Assembly: GCA_947177425.1 (NCBI GenBank)
Contig: CAMWUN010000004.1
Span: forward strand, 1-64,000
DNA length: 64,000 bases
Direction: 5' to 3'
DNA from: an uncultured bacterium
GTDB lineage: Bacteria > Bacillota > Clostridia > Lachnospirales > Lachnospiraceae
Position 1 is the stretch's first letter. Every line of letters starts with the position of its first letter. A program made the translations under genes and the position numbers. Below the pieces are notes generated by a model, which was given only the letters and a program-made list of their open reading frames with translations, did not search any database and was not told where the DNA came from. Below are positions 49,856 through 58,320 of this stretch, in pieces.

Positions 49856-50989
49856 ATGGAAATATATGTAGTAAAAGAAGGGGATACCGTTGATTCTATC
49901 GCAGAGCGTTACGGAATTTCGGCATCCTCCATTATATTTAACAACCAGATAAACTATCCCTATGCCCTGGCAGTGGGGCAGGCGCTTCTTTTATCTTCCG
50001 GCACCCCTTCCATTCCCTCTTATCCGGCCTATGTAAATGGTTATGCCTACCCATTTATCGGACAGAATGTCCTGGAAGATACCCTGCCTTTTCTCACTAC
50101 ATTGTCTGTATTTTCCTACGGCTTCACAATAGAAGGCAGTCTGGTTCCCCCCGAGGTTGACGACAGTTTCATGATTCGTTCCGCACTGGAGGCAGGTGTC
50201 GGTCCAATCCTCACACTGACCCCTTTCGGGCCTGACGGTAATTTTAACAATTATCTGATTACTACGCTGGTGAATAATGAAGAGGTGAAAGCAAACCTGC
50301 TGGATAACCTTCTGGCAGTCCTTTCAGAAAAGGGATTTCAGGGAGTGGATATTGACTTTGAATTTATTCTTGCCGAGGACAGAATCCCTTTTGCAGACTT
50401 CGTGGCTGAAACCAGAAATTTTCTTGCCCCTTATGGCTATCATGTATCCGCCGCCCTGGCTCCCAAGACTTCCGATGACCAGCAGGGACTTCTTTATGCT
50501 GGAAAGGATTATGGACTGATTGGTGCGGCGGCTGACAGTGTGCTTCTTATGACATATGAGTGGGGATATACATACGGCCCCCCAATGGCTGTCGCACCCC
50601 TTAACAAAGTAAGGGAAGTGGTGGATTATGCCGTCACGCGCATTTCTCCTTCCAAAATCGACTTAGGCATACCCAATTACGGCTACGACTGGACGCTTCC
50701 TTATGTAAAAGGCGCTTCGGAAGCAACCGTAATCGGCAATCTGGAAGCTGTCCAGATTGCCATAAATGCAGGCGTCCCCATCCAGTTTGACGAAACAGCC
50801 ATGTCGCCATTCTTTCAATATGAGGAAAATGGAATACTGCATGAAGTGTGGTTTGAAGATGCAAGAAGTTACAGGGCAAAGTTTGCCCTGCTGCCGGAAT
50901 ATGGGCTGCGGGGGATGGGATACTGGCAGATTATGCGTTTCTTCCGTCCCAACTGGCTCCTGCTTCAGGATACCTTTCTAATCAGATAA
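49856..50989 (+). CDS. LysM and glycoside hydrolase family 18 enzyme (SleL/YaaH-like)
   Basis: Likely N-acetylglucosaminidase-type lytic enzyme for spore cortex fragments or peptidoglycan. 377 residues: one LysM at the N-terminus (MEIYVVKEGDTVDSIAERYG) and a GH18 barrel from about 60. The catalytic motif is GFQGVDIDFE (DxDxE, with the acid Glu). MTYEWGYTYGPPMAVAPLNK and LGIPNYGYDWTLPY are typical of the YaaH group. No signal peptide, as in YaaH, which reaches the spore coat from the mother cell. The ribosome binding site is modest (AGGAT). Confidence 0.93.
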   Translation: MEIYVVKEGDTVDSIAERYGISASSIIFNNQINYPYALAVGQALLLSSGTPSIPSYPAYVNGYAYPFIGQNVLEDTLPFLTTLSVFSYGFTIEGSLVPPEVDDSFMIRSALEAGVGPILTLTPFGPDGNFNNYLITTLVNNEEVKANLLDNLLAVLSEKGFQGVDIDFEFILAEDRIPFADFVAETRNFLAPYGYHVSAALAPKTSDDQQGLLYAGKDYGLIGAAADSVLLMTYEWGYTYGPPMAVAPLNKVREVVDYAVTRISPSKIDLGIPNYGYDWTLPYVKGASEATVIGNLEAVQIAINAGVPIQFDETAMSPFFQYEENGILHEVWFEDARSYRAKFALLPEYGLRGMGYWQIMRFFRPNWLLLQDTFLIR

Positions 50990-51094
50990 GAAATCACCGC
51001 ACGGCAACGGACAATAAGGGTATGGCAACGGCAAACGTTGAGAATGCCGCCCATTCTCCCCCGATGGTTTTCGCTGTCGCAATTTCCTAAAATA

Positions 51095-51136
51095 TATACA
51101 GGCATAATGCAGAAATTTCTGCATTATGCCTGTATA
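51095..51136 (-). terminator. Perfect 42-bp palindrome at the end of the coiled-coil gene
   Basis: TATACAGGCATAATGCAGAAA and its exact inverse. The stop codon at 51124-51126 lies inside it. On the minus strand it is followed by TATTTTAGG, a weak T-run, so it may act as terminator for the minus-strand gene and possibly for the convergent GH18 gene. Confidence 0.6.
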
Positions 51137-51954
51137 TCGAGATTTCCTCCTTCGGCCATGGCTGGCATCCCGCTTACATCCACGGGCATTTCCATTCCGC
51201 CGATTTCCAGAGATACCGCCTCCGCCGCTTCATAATTATAGCTGGAAACCCCGCTGGAATTTTCCTGTTTCTCTTTTGCAAGCTTGTCGAACATTGCCCT
51301 TAAATATTTCATGTCCGCTTCCATAATTTCCCGGAGTTCATCTGATCTGTGTTTTTTCTTCAGGCGCTCTATGTCCTCCGGTTCCATCTCGCGGCTACTG
51401 ACGTTCAGCATTTCATCCGATAATTCATCCAGCTTTTCCATCTGGGTAATCTCTTTCTCAAGTTCCCTGATAGTTTCCTGAAGTTCCCGCATGATATCTT
51501 TCATTTCCTTGTCGGACATTTCAGATTCTTTCATATTGTAGAAATCTTCGCCCTCCTGGAGACTGGTATCATCCTCTCCCTCAATCTGGTTCTTTCCGTT
51601 CTTTTTCTCCAGATTCTCCTCCTGCTGTAAATTCTTCATGCGCTTTTTAGCTATTCTGGTCATTTTTTCCGCATGTATCAGCGCACGTCTGACCTCGCTG
51701 AAATCATAATCTTCACTACTTAACTTCTTGCGCAGGTCTACCGCCTTTGCCCTTGCCCTTATGACAACCTGCTTTGCATTGACAGGTGTCTTGGTCTGCA
51801 TAATTTGAAGGGAAAGCTGTTTAAAATTATATTGCAGCTTCTTCTGCTTCTTCTTACTGCGCTTTGAAATAGTCATCGTTCCCGCCACGGAGCCATCACG
51901 GTTTTTTATTACTACTTTTCTTACATTGGAATTTGAACCTATACCTAAACTCAT
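51124..51954 (-). CDS. Charged coiled-coil protein of unknown function (276 aa)
   Basis: Rich in Lys and Glu. The N-terminus (MSLGIGSNSNVRKVVIKNRD, GSVAGTMTISKRSKKKQKKL) is followed by helices VVIRARAKAVDLRKKLSSED and a long predicted coiled coil at about 145-225 (MRELQETIRELEKEITQMEK). The C-terminal 45 residues are acidic to neutral (GVSSYNYEAAEAVSLEIGGM, PVDVSGMPAMAEGGNLDIQA). No signal peptide or membrane segment. The start ATG is weakly supported; an in-frame GTG four codons earlier is the alternative. It resembles other Lachnospiraceae hypothetical proteins, without a named function. Confidence 0.8.
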   Translation of the reverse strand: MSLGIGSNSNVRKVVIKNRDGSVAGTMTISKRSKKKQKKLQYNFKQLSLQIMQTKTPVNAKQVVIRARAKAVDLRKKLSSEDYDFSEVRRALIHAEKMTRIAKKRMKNLQQEENLEKKNGKNQIEGEDDTSLQEGEDFYNMKESEMSDKEMKDIMRELQETIRELEKEITQMEKLDELSDEMLNVSSREMEPEDIERLKKKHRSDELREIMEADMKYLRAMFDKLAKEKQENSSGVSSYNYEAAEAVSLEIGGMEMPVDVSGMPAMAEGGNLDIQA

Positions 51955-51966
51955 GCCTGCAACCAC

Positions 51967-52306
51967 GTCCTTTCACAAACTGTATGTCTTAAAACTCCAT
52001 ACCGGACCGGTCTTCTATTCTTCTGTTCAAAGAAATGTAATTGGAAATAAGTTACTGTCCACCTTGTGTCTGCCAAACGTTGTCACGCTTTGCAGACTGC
52101 TACTTCTTAACTTGATGACATCGTATGTGAACAGTTCCATAAATAATCCTTATAGCGTTCTGTCCTTGAACATAAGAGGGAAATCCGTTTCCTTTTCCTA
52201 TAAGTTTTACCTATTGTCAGATATTGTTAAGCCAAAAGATTTTACTTTATTTATAAGTATTATATCGGCATATCTGTACGATTTTCTTACCACATTTCAT
52301 TACAGC
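51967..52306. other. Intergenic interval with a lone insertion-sequence-like end
   Basis: No gene is supported. TTAACTTGATGACAT at 52107-52121, preceded by CTGCTACTTC, repeats the right end of the 49569-49643 element. The matching left end is not present. The rest (52130-52306) is AT-rich. Confidence 0.5.
52092..52121 (+). repeat. Single end of the 18-bp inverted-repeat element
   Basis: Shares CTTCTTAACTTGATGACAT and the upstream TGCAG(A/G)CTG with the right end at 49610-49640. A solo end implies decay of a longer element. Confidence 0.6.
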
Positions 52307-53413
52307 TTAAATACCGCTTATGACATTTGCAAGATATCTTATAAAATTTCCGCCAATAATCTTTTTTACTGTATCTTCATCCATCCCTCTTTGCAGCAAT
52401 GCCGCCGTCACCACTGGTATCTGCCCGTGGTTTAGAAGGCAGTCATCCCTCTCCACGCCCGTTTCCTGTTTTTCTGATGCCTTATTACTTTCTCCATCAC
52501 AGACATTCGGACTGCAGGAATGTTTTTTCAGCCGCGCCCTGGCCTGGTCATAAGAATCGCACAGGTCAAATCCAAATCCCACGTGCTCCGGCCCCGCCTT
52601 TTCCACCTCGTATTCTATATGGCGGCAAAGCATTTCTATATGATTTCCTGCAAGGGAGCCTGCAATATATTTGCATCCGTTCATTCCCATAATCCCTCCC
52701 TGTCCGGAAAGGGCAAGTATCTGCGCATCGGTAAGATTTCGGAAATTGTCATAAACGCTCCTGCTTCCCGAATGGGTTGCAATAAAACTGCGCTCCGCCA
52801 GTTTGCATACATGGTCAAACCCTTCGTCATTTAAGTGGCTGACATCCAGAAACATGGACAGTTCCTCCAGCCTTTTTACCGCCCGCTCTCCTGCCTTCGT
52901 CAGCCTTCCAGATATCTGCCTGTACTCTGATGCCTTACAGCATCCCCGGCCCAGTGCATTTTGCCTGCTCCATGTAAGGGATGCTCCCCGCACTCCCAGC
53001 CCGTACAAAACGTCCAGCCTGTCAATATCCTCACCTATACAGTCAAGCCCTTCCATATAAAGCAGGATTCCAATTTTATTTTCTTCCAGAACTTTATCCA
53101 TATCAACGCTGTTTTTTACCAGCACCACACCAGAAAGTCCTTTGATATCCTCTTTCAGCGCATTAATCTGTTCCAGCGCATTTTCCCATCCCCGGGACAG
53201 ATTCCCGCTTTCCACATAGACAGAAGAAAAAACCATATTTAATGCAGCCTCTTTAAAATGAGGCAGGTAATACCTCTTTACCACCTCGCGCTCTCCTGCC
53301 TGATGCCGTAAAAGCACTTCCCCCGCCAAATCCAGATGAGCATCCACCACCGGATTTGTCCTGTGCAGTTTTAAAGCCTGCGCCAGATATTCCTCTTTTA
53401 CTTTAATATCCAT
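52307..53413 (-). CDS. Membrane dipeptidase family enzyme (peptidase M19)
   Basis: Zinc dipeptidase of the renal dipeptidase family, 368 residues, TIM-barrel. Metal ligands are visible in NPVVDAHLDLAG (HxD), GILLYMEGLDC (bridging Glu), DVSHLNDEGF (His) and FIATHSGSRSV (His). GGIMGMN and HVGFGFDLCDSYDQA are further family parts, the latter containing the Asp near the active site. No signal peptide, so it is cytoplasmic; it probably cleaves dipeptides, including L,D or D,D forms. RBS AGGAGG. Confidence 0.93.
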   Translation of the reverse strand: MDIKVKEEYLAQALKLHRTNPVVDAHLDLAGEVLLRHQAGEREVVKRYYLPHFKEAALNMVFSSVYVESGNLSRGWENALEQINALKEDIKGLSGVVLVKNSVDMDKVLEENKIGILLYMEGLDCIGEDIDRLDVLYGLGVRGASLTWSRQNALGRGCCKASEYRQISGRLTKAGERAVKRLEELSMFLDVSHLNDEGFDHVCKLAERSFIATHSGSRSVYDNFRNLTDAQILALSGQGGIMGMNGCKYIAGSLAGNHIEMLCRHIEYEVEKAGPEHVGFGFDLCDSYDQARARLKKHSCSPNVCDGESNKASEKQETGVERDDCLLNHGQIPVVTAALLQRGMDEDTVKKIIGGNFIRYLANVISGI

Positions 53414-53513
53414 GCCAGTCCTCCTAAAAGACAGTTTTTTCTTTATATTATATGCTATTGCTCAAAGTTTTCCAGTTGCATGACTCACGAAACTGCATAA
53501 GACAGAACTATTA

Positions 53514-53631
53514 GTTACTGTTCACACAGACCTGCGCATTTACTGCGCTGGTCGTAAGAAAATGATTCAAGCGTGCAAAAATCCCATTGCCGAAGGCAAT
53601 TTTCGATAGATTTTTGCATGTTACTAGTAAC
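53514..53631 (+). repeat. MITE-like element, copy 2
   Basis: From GTTACTGTTCAC to AGTAAC it matches the 34681 copy almost base for base, including the ACCTGCGCA/TGCGCTGGT hairpin and the long GCAAAAATCC...GATTTTTGC hairpin. The right end is shorter (TTACTAGTAAC instead of the GTCACGGAGTGAGCAGTAAC tail). It lies between the M19 dipeptidase and EamA genes. No flanking duplication is evident. Confidence 0.75.
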
Positions 53632-53662
53632 CGCTGTGTTCCATGGGCAGAGCCAAAAAGGC

Positions 53663-53691
53663 TTGATGAACCTATATGCTAATGCTATAAT
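53663..53691 (+). promoter_or_regulatory. Promoter of the EamA-family gene
   Basis: TTGATG (53663-53668), a 17-base spacer ending TGC, and TATAAT (53686-53691, extended -10). It is 21 bases upstream of the ATG at 53712, so the leader is very short. Confidence 0.75.
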
Positions 53692-53711
53692 TGTTCCAGA
53701 GGTGGCTGTAT

Positions 53712-54125
53712 ATGTGGCTTTTATTTGCAATATTGTCGGCAGTGTTTGCGGCGCTTACTTCCATATTGGCGAAAATCGGCATAGAGGGCGTCAATTCAAA
53801 CCTTGCCACGGCAGTACGGACAGTTGTAGTCGTTATCATGTCATGGGGAATGGTCTTTTTGACAAATGCCCAGAGCGGAATAACGCAAATCAGCAAAAGG
53901 AACTGGCTGTTCCTAATCCTTTCCGGGTTGGCAACCGGCGCGTCATGGCTGTGTTATTACCGGGCATTACAGACGGGGGAAGCGTCTAAAGTCGTTCCAA
54001 TTGATAAGCTGAGTGTTGTGATTACTCTCATACTGGCTTTCATAATTCTTCATGAAGAATTTACTGCAAGGTCCTTAATCGGCTGTGTGTTAATTGGGGC
54101 GGGAACCCTGATTATGGTTTTATAG
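53712..54125 (+). CDS. Small EamA-family (DMT) transporter
   Basis: 137 residues with about five membrane segments: MWLLFAILSAVFAALTSILA, VRTVVVVIMSWGMVFL, WLFLILSGLATGASWLCYYR, VVITLILAFIILHEEFTA and GCVLIGAGTLIMVL. It is one half of a classic ten-helix EamA protein, so it would work as a dimer. The conserved YYRALQTGEASKVVPIDKLS block identifies the family. The chosen ATG follows AGAGGTGG and fits the promoter; an upstream in-frame start would begin inside the -10 region. Substrate unknown. Confidence 0.9.
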   Translation: MWLLFAILSAVFAALTSILAKIGIEGVNSNLATAVRTVVVVIMSWGMVFLTNAQSGITQISKRNWLFLILSGLATGASWLCYYRALQTGEASKVVPIDKLSVVITLILAFIILHEEFTARSLIGCVLIGAGTLIMVL

Positions 54126-54229
54126 GCTGTTTTAAATCAGCAGGGCAATTTTACCCAAAAACGGCAGAGCCGGGACGCCTGACTCCGATTTATTACCGGA
54201 AGAAATAAGCCGATAGAAAGGAATGCATC

Positions 54230-54664
54230 ATGAAAAAGCTAACAAAAGATGTAGAAAAAATTATGGAAGAGCGCTTCGGAAAGGACAGTTTAATTGCTTT
54301 GGCAACCACCGAAAACGGCGTACCATATGTGCGCACCGTTAACGGCTATTATGACAGCGGGGCTTTCTATGTGCTTACCCATGAACTTTCCAATAAAATA
54401 AAGCAGATCGAAAAAAATCCTGTTGTTGCAATTTCCGGTGAATGGTTTACGGCCCATGGCACCGGAAGCAGTCTGGGATGGTTCTGCCGTAAGGAAAATG
54501 AACTCATTGCCAGTAAAATGAAAACCGTGTTTGCAGAATGGATAGATAACGGCCACAATAATTTTGACGATGAAAACACCTGTATTTTACGCATAGAGTT
54601 GACTGACGGCGTATTGTTTTCCCACGGAACACGTTATGATATTGACTTTACAAGCAAGTATTAA
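54230..54664 (+). CDS. Pyridoxamine 5'-phosphate oxidase-like (FMN-binding split barrel) protein
   Basis: 144 residues: MKKLTKDVEKIMEERFGKDS, LIALATTENGVPYVRTVNGY, YDSGAFYVLTHELSNKIKQI and NPVVAISGEWFTAHGTG follow the PPOX/general stress protein 26 pattern. It is probably an FMN or F420-like flavin-binding protein, not a true PdxH. AAAGG lies upstream of the ATG. It is preceded by the EamA gene by 104 bases and followed by a terminator. Confidence 0.87.
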   Translation: MKKLTKDVEKIMEERFGKDSLIALATTENGVPYVRTVNGYYDSGAFYVLTHELSNKIKQIEKNPVVAISGEWFTAHGTGSSLGWFCRKENELIASKMKTVFAEWIDNGHNNFDDENTCILRIELTDGVLFSHGTRYDIDFTSKY

Positions 54665-54667
54665 TAC

Positions 54668-54712
54668 AGAACCGGCAGTTTTGTGCAAAGCCACAATACC
54701 GCCGGTTCTTTT
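54668..54712. terminator. Terminator between the PPOX-like gene and pseB
   Basis: GAACCGGC (54669-54676) and GCCGGTTC (54701-54708) then TTTT. It follows the PPOX-like stop closely and faces the convergent pseB gene. Confidence 0.75.
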
Positions 54713-54722
54713 ATCTGCTTTT

Positions 54723-55739
54723 TTACTTTTCCAGTTCAACATTTTCAAGAAGTTTCCTGATATCTTCCACACTGAGCCACTCTTTGTTGTTGCCCGAACT
54801 GTAAGAAAATCCGTCCTCCACCTTGCGTCCGCTTACATTGATCTTCTGCTTGTCATTCCACACAACCTGCGGATACACAATAAAATGTCTGTCATATTCA
54901 TAAGTGGTCGGGGAATCTTCCACTGTCACCATAATCTCATGAAGCTTTTCTCCGGGACGGATGCCGATTTCAGGCATTTTGCAGTCAGGCAGCATTGCCT
55001 TTGCCAAATCCGTCACTTTAAAGGAAGGAATCTTGCTGATAAAAGTTTCCCCTCCTGTGGCTTCCTCCAACGCTTTAATTACCAGCTCCACTCCCTGGGT
55101 AAGACTAATCCAGAAGCGTGTCATGCGGTAATCTGTTATAGGCAGTTCATTGCCGCCGTTCTTTATAATATTGTGGAATACAGGAATAATGGAGCCGCGG
55201 CTTCCTGCCACATTGCCATATCGTACAATGGAGAAATTAATGTCTTTTGTCCCAGCATAAGCATTTGCCGCAATAAAAAGTTTATCGGAGACAAGCTTCG
55301 TGCCGCCGTAAAGATTCACCGGATTGACCGCCTTATCCGTGGAAAGCGCCACTACTTTCTTCACGCTGGAATCCAGCGCCGCATCGATCACATTCTGGGC
55401 GCCGTGAATATTGGTCTTAATTGCTTCATTGGGATTATATTCACAGGCGGGCACCTGCTTTAGGGCCGCTGCATGAATCACATAGTCCACACCTTCAAAA
55501 GCCCTCTTAAGCCTTTCCTTATCCCGGACATCTCCGATAAAGAACCGAAGCCTGTCCTTATATTCCTTAAATTCATTTTCCATAATAAACTGTTTAAACT
55601 CGTCCCTTGAATAAATAATAATCTTTTTCGGATTGTAATGGGTGAGTACATATTTGGTAAAACATTTCCCGAAGGAACCTGTACCTCCGGTAATCAGTAT
55701 CGTTTTATTATCCAGCAGTGCGCCGTTGTTCGATGACAT
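54723..55739 (-). CDS. pseB: UDP-N-acetylglucosamine 4,6-dehydratase (PseB type)
   Basis: Starts the path to pseudaminic acid or related deoxy amino sugars by dehydrating UDP-GlcNAc (often with C5 inversion). 338 residues, short SDR: LITGGTGSFGKCFTKYVLTH, IIIYSRDEFKQFIMENEF, DVRDKERLKRAFEGVDYVIH and VNLYGGTKLVSDK with the Tyr/Lys pair. The C-terminal IRPGEKLHEIMVTVED is characteristic. The start is the ATG after GGAGG; upstream in-frame sequence is repeat DNA (copy 3 of the MITE). The neighbouring RfbD-like reductase and glycosyltransferases point to a surface glycan. Confidence 0.92.
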   Translation of the reverse strand: MSSNNGALLDNKTILITGGTGSFGKCFTKYVLTHYNPKKIIIYSRDEFKQFIMENEFKEYKDRLRFFIGDVRDKERLKRAFEGVDYVIHAAALKQVPACEYNPNEAIKTNIHGAQNVIDAALDSSVKKVVALSTDKAVNPVNLYGGTKLVSDKLFIAANAYAGTKDINFSIVRYGNVAGSRGSIIPVFHNIIKNGGNELPITDYRMTRFWISLTQGVELVIKALEEATGGETFISKIPSFKVTDLAKAMLPDCKMPEIGIRPGEKLHEIMVTVEDSPTTYEYDRHFIVYPQVVWNDKQKINVSGRKVEDGFSYSSGNNKEWLSVEDIRKLLENVELEK

Positions 55740-55835
55740 AAAAATTCCTCCATACAATATTTTCCGGGCCAGAACCCTTTCCAACCATCTTACCATGAAT
55801 CCCCAATAACAGCAAGCTTGCGTGGAGACCAATTT

Positions 55836-55880
55836 CTTACGACCAGCGTAGCAAATGCGCAGGTCTGTGTGAACAGTAAC
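55836..55880 (-). repeat. MITE-like element, partial copy 3
   Basis: On the minus strand GTTACTGTTCACACAGACCT and on to GGTCGTAAGAA, 45 bases, matches the left end of the copies at 34681 and 53514, with CTACGC in place of CTGCGC in the loop region. It is truncated before the long hairpin. It lies in the pseB upstream region. Confidence 0.7.
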
Positions 55881-55932
55881 TATCAAACACGCTCTAATAT
55901 TATTCCTCAGGTTTTGTTTATCATTCTACAAA

Positions 55933-56793
55933 TTACTTCATATCCGTATCTATCCTGCTCCCATTTCTTATTAATGCCTCTAATGTGGGCAAAAATGTAA
56001 TTCCACATTGATTCAGCTTTGCAGGGCTCATACTGATATTCCTGGGATTTGACGCAAAAGCCTCCTCATTCCTCTTTAAACGCGCCGCATCCCACTTAAG
56101 TCCCATAAACATAGCCCTGACTGTCTCATACGTATTCTTGTCATTAGGAGAACCAAAATTATAAACGCCGCCTTTTAATTCCAGCGTCTTCTCAAAATTA
56201 AAGAGAACTTCATTCACATCGGTTATCCCCCTCACATCATATACGGGATAACACAAATCTTCCTGTGCCTGCAATCTGGAAAGAAGCGTCCTGAAAAAAT
56301 CACTGTGTTCCCACTCGCTCATTGTTCTGGTGTCGTACATCCACGACAGCCGCAGCAATACACATTCCGGGTTTTTGTCCAGGCATTCTTCCTCCGCCTT
56401 TTTCTTTTCCCTTCCATAAGTATTGGCAGGACTTACTATTTCGTCTTCCCTGTGAAGTCCCTTGACATTACTTCCAAAATAAACCTGGTCGGAACTGCAC
56501 AGCAGACATTTCGCATGGAATTCCGCCGATGCAGCGGCTATATTCCGGCTCCCGTCTACATTGATTTTCCATGACCTTTCCGGCTCCCTGTCACACATTC
56601 CCACATCGGAAACCGCCGCGCTGTGTATCACAAAATGAGGCTTGAAATTCTTAAATACTTTATACACATTTTCCTCATCTGTAATGTCCATTTCAGAATG
56701 TCCCGGCGCCAAAACATCATATTTTCCACTGTAAAATTTTACAATTCTGCTTCCCAGAAAACCGGAAGCGCCTGTTACTAATAATCTTTTCAT
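55933..56793 (-). CDS. RfbD-like sugar nucleotide reductase (extended SDR)
   Basis: 286 residues related to dTDP-4-dehydrorhamnose reductase: LLVTGASGFLGSRIVKFYSG, HFVIHSAAVSDVGMCDREPE, DQVYFGSNVKG, and NTYGREKKKAEEEC with the Tyr/Lys pair. PVYDVRGITDVNEVLF fits the substrate-binding C-terminal part. It probably reduces a 4-keto sugar made by PseB or a rhamnose intermediate. The ATG at 56791-56793 follows GGAG. It lies about 190 bases upstream of pseB on the same strand. Confidence 0.88.
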   Translation of the reverse strand: MKRLLVTGASGFLGSRIVKFYSGKYDVLAPGHSEMDITDEENVYKVFKNFKPHFVIHSAAVSDVGMCDREPERSWKINVDGSRNIAAASAEFHAKCLLCSSDQVYFGSNVKGLHREDEIVSPANTYGREKKKAEEECLDKNPECVLLRLSWMYDTRTMSEWEHSDFFRTLLSRLQAQEDLCYPVYDVRGITDVNEVLFNFEKTLELKGGVYNFGSPNDKNTYETVRAMFMGLKWDAARLKRNEEAFASNPRNISMSPAKLNQCGITFLPTLEALIRNGSRIDTDMK

Positions 56794-56805
56794 ATCCACT
56801 CCATT

Positions 56806-57219
56806 TTATTTTACTACCCACTGGCCTTTACGGGTGGTGCCGGTTCTTTCCAGCTTTCCCTGTTCCTTCTGTTTACGGATATGGTACTTTACAGTATTCA
56901 GATTCATATTCAGTCTGTGCGCAATCTGTTTTTGTGACAGTTCCGGCTCCTGTTTTATCAGAGCAATAATATCCTGTTCAGAAGTTTGGGTGGGCAATTG
57001 GGTGGTTTGGGTGGTAACAAATTCATCATCCAGCGGAATAATAATTTTAAACACATCGCCTTCAATAAATTCCGACTCCCTTCCAGAATAAAATCTGCTG
57101 TATTTAAACAAATTTCTCACACCTGACCCTAATTGATCTGCATATCCAATATTGCGGAAAAATGATGCAATTATTGGATTTTTAGGATTTGGTTCGAGAT
57201 TTATACCTCCAGTCAACAC
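56806..57219 (-). pseudogene. C-terminal remnant of an AlbA_2/HATPase_c_4 type DNA-binding regulator
   Basis: The 137 codons GGINLEPNPKNPIIASFFRN, IGYADQLGSGVRNLFKYSRF, YSGRESEFIEGDVFKIIIPL and a C-terminal winged helix (QKQIAHRLNMNLNTVKYHIR) are the last third of a family of RNA/DNA-binding proteins with an N-terminal AlbA_2 domain. The frame begins exactly at the stop of the XRE regulator gene and has no ribosome binding site and no AlbA_2 domain. It is therefore a truncated copy; expression as a small winged-helix protein is possible but not supported. Confidence 0.75.
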
Positions 57220-58131
57220 CTATTCACCATCTTTCGATATCATTACCTTTACAATCGCACACAAAAGTCCGCCAACCGCAAAGAATAGCCATGACCACTG
57301 CCACTTGCCTGTAACAAAGCCAAACACCAGGAAGCTTCCTGTTGCCGCCAGCATAATACATGCGCTTATCTTCCATATCAGCGCATCCCGTCTTTTCTTT
57401 TCGGGGCTTGGATTTCCTTCCTTATTATAACCTGCAATATTATATTTTTCTTTCTGCATCCCGCCATACACCAGTATACTGACTGCCACTGCCACCATCA
57501 GCAGGAAAATCCCGTTGGCAAACTCATCCACATTCACAATACGTCCGGCTTCCACCGTCACAGATGCCAGTCTGCTGTCAGTCACCAGTATCAGCAGCAT
57601 TCCAATCAAAATAATTCCCACCCCAAGGGCAATTCTGACTGTGAATTTCCTGTAAGCCTGCTCCTTTTCCTCTTCCTTGTAAAAGTCTTCAATCTGGGGA
57701 TGTTTCTCACGAAACCTTGCATCCTGCATTCCCATGACAATAAATATCATCACTGAAATAATCAGAAAGATAAAAAATACTACGTTAGAGAGATTTTCTT
57801 CTATTCCAATCCCGTTCAGCATGCACACACAGCTAAACCCAAATATAATCAGCCCTACTCCCAGAGTGACCGCTCTGGAAAACTGATTCATAAATTTATC
57901 GTATCCGTGGACATCCTTCGCAAATTCACGGCTCACATCCCCCTGCATCAATGTATCCATATTACAGCAGAACATCCTGCAAATCTGCAAAATCTTCTCC
58001 ATTTCAGGAAAACTCGCCCCAGACTCCCATTTGGAGACAGACTGCCGTGAAACCTCAAGCTGTTCCGCCAGTTGTTCCTGTGTGATATTCTTCTCTTTCC
58101 TCAAAAACTGTAAATTCTCCGCAAAACTCAT
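57220..58131 (-). CDS. XRE-family regulator with membrane domain
   Basis: 303 residues. The N-terminal helix-turn-helix (FAENLQFLRKEKNITQEQLA, EQLEVSRQSVSKWESGASFP) is followed by about six membrane segments (VTLGVGLIIFGFSCVCMLNG, VVFFIFLIISVMIFIVMGM, IALGVGIILIGMLLILVTDS, GIFLLMVAVAVSILVYGGM and two more at the C-terminus). This XRE-plus-membrane layout is common in Firmicutes near transporters or toxin modules. RBS GGAGG; the ATG at 58129-58131 was preferred over a GTG two codons earlier. It may anchor a repressor at the membrane. Confidence 0.9.
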   Translation of the reverse strand: MSFAENLQFLRKEKNITQEQLAEQLEVSRQSVSKWESGASFPEMEKILQICRMFCCNMDTLMQGDVSREFAKDVHGYDKFMNQFSRAVTLGVGLIIFGFSCVCMLNGIGIEENLSNVVFFIFLIISVMIFIVMGMQDARFREKHPQIEDFYKEEEKEQAYRKFTVRIALGVGIILIGMLLILVTDSRLASVTVEAGRIVNVDEFANGIFLLMVAVAVSILVYGGMQKEKYNIAGYNKEGNPSPEKKRRDALIWKISACIMLAATGSFLVFGFVTGKWQWSWLFFAVGGLLCAIVKVMISKDGE

Positions 58132-58320
58132 TTTCACTCCTCCGTTTCAACCGTATATTATTGGAGTACCTCCCAGAACATGTAACAACGCCATTCTTTT
58201 CTTTGACAAAAATGCTGTTTCACCATGTGCGCTACTCCTGTTTACACGCTCTATACTACGGTTGCGCGGGGGCAATTTCAATCAACATTGTGTTGCTTTC
58301 AGGTTTTCCCGTGTATATTC

